From NCBI GenBank assembly GCA_963575745.1, contig CAUYUJ010021055.1, positions 75,746 to 139,745 of the forward strand: DNA of 64,000 bases. Reading direction: 5' to 3'. This DNA comes from Prorocentrum cordatum (Eukaryota; Sar; Dinophyceae; Prorocentrales; Prorocentraceae). Of this stretch, positions 63,963-64,000 are shown in pieces (position 1 is the stretch's first letter; each line of letters starts with the position of its first letter). The position numbers and the translations under genes were made by a program. Under the pieces are notes generated by a model. The model had not been told where the DNA came from. It was given only the letters and a program-made list of their open reading frames with translations, and did not search any database.

Positions 63963-64000
<38 letters not shown>
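63963..64000. repeat. (ACT)n microsatellite at window edge
   Basis: ACTACT triplets run to the last base, so the repeat probably continues beyond the window. Confidence 0.9.

Overview
The window looks like a gene-poor, repeat-saturated piece of a dinoflagellate nuclear genome. Three signs support this. A 22-nt sequence matching the conserved dinoflagellate trans-spliced leader (one mismatch) lies 42 nt upstream of an intronless gene on the minus strand (25098-25119). A perfect (CCCTAAA)4 block, the plant/alveolate-type telomere repeat, lies at 5262-5289. Several decayed reverse transcriptase/RNase H elements resemble those common in dinoflagellate genomes as I remember them. The species cannot be named from this sequence.

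Only one convincing intact protein gene is present: a 636-residue, signal-peptide-bearing, multi-membrane-span protein with two PqiA-like segments (23145-25055, minus). Its relict spliced leader and uninterrupted frame mark it as a retroposed cDNA copy, and it is bracketed by (GGA)n purine tracts on the same strand, as if it had landed inside a microsatellite.

Retroelement debris makes up most of the remaining protein-like sequence. An RT/RNase H pseudogene lies at 11.5-14.1 kb (minus). A LINE with endonuclease and RT lies at 29.9-32.8 kb (minus) inside an 18-bp minisatellite. An RNase H fragment lies at 53.3-54.1 kb (minus). A tail-to-tail pair consists of an RNase H remnant (58.6-60.4 kb, plus) and an RT polyprotein (60.6-63.9 kb, minus), separated by a (GACA)n microsatellite.

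Non-coding repeats fill the rest. There are (GGA)n/(TCC)n tracts throughout, a 1.4-kb (CAT)n array, a (CAC)n array, a CAGCCT array with a ~155-bp higher-order period, and many tandem repeats of 36-270 bp. A CCAAGACGGCCC-like degenerate minisatellite recurs in about ten places. Several dispersed repeat families each occur two to four times. Two large inverted-repeat (foldback-like) structures stand out: 42268-45623, with arms of about 0.7 kb around the CAGCCT array, and about 56640-58620, whose arms contain an AGCTA-type satellite. Several 140-200-bp hairpin units resemble MITEs.

The genes do not form a pathway. The window reads as successive insertions of retroposed cDNA, LINEs and foldback elements into simple-sequence DNA, followed by decay. 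Most long open frames are by-products of repeats whose period is a multiple of three, and they are not annotated as genes.
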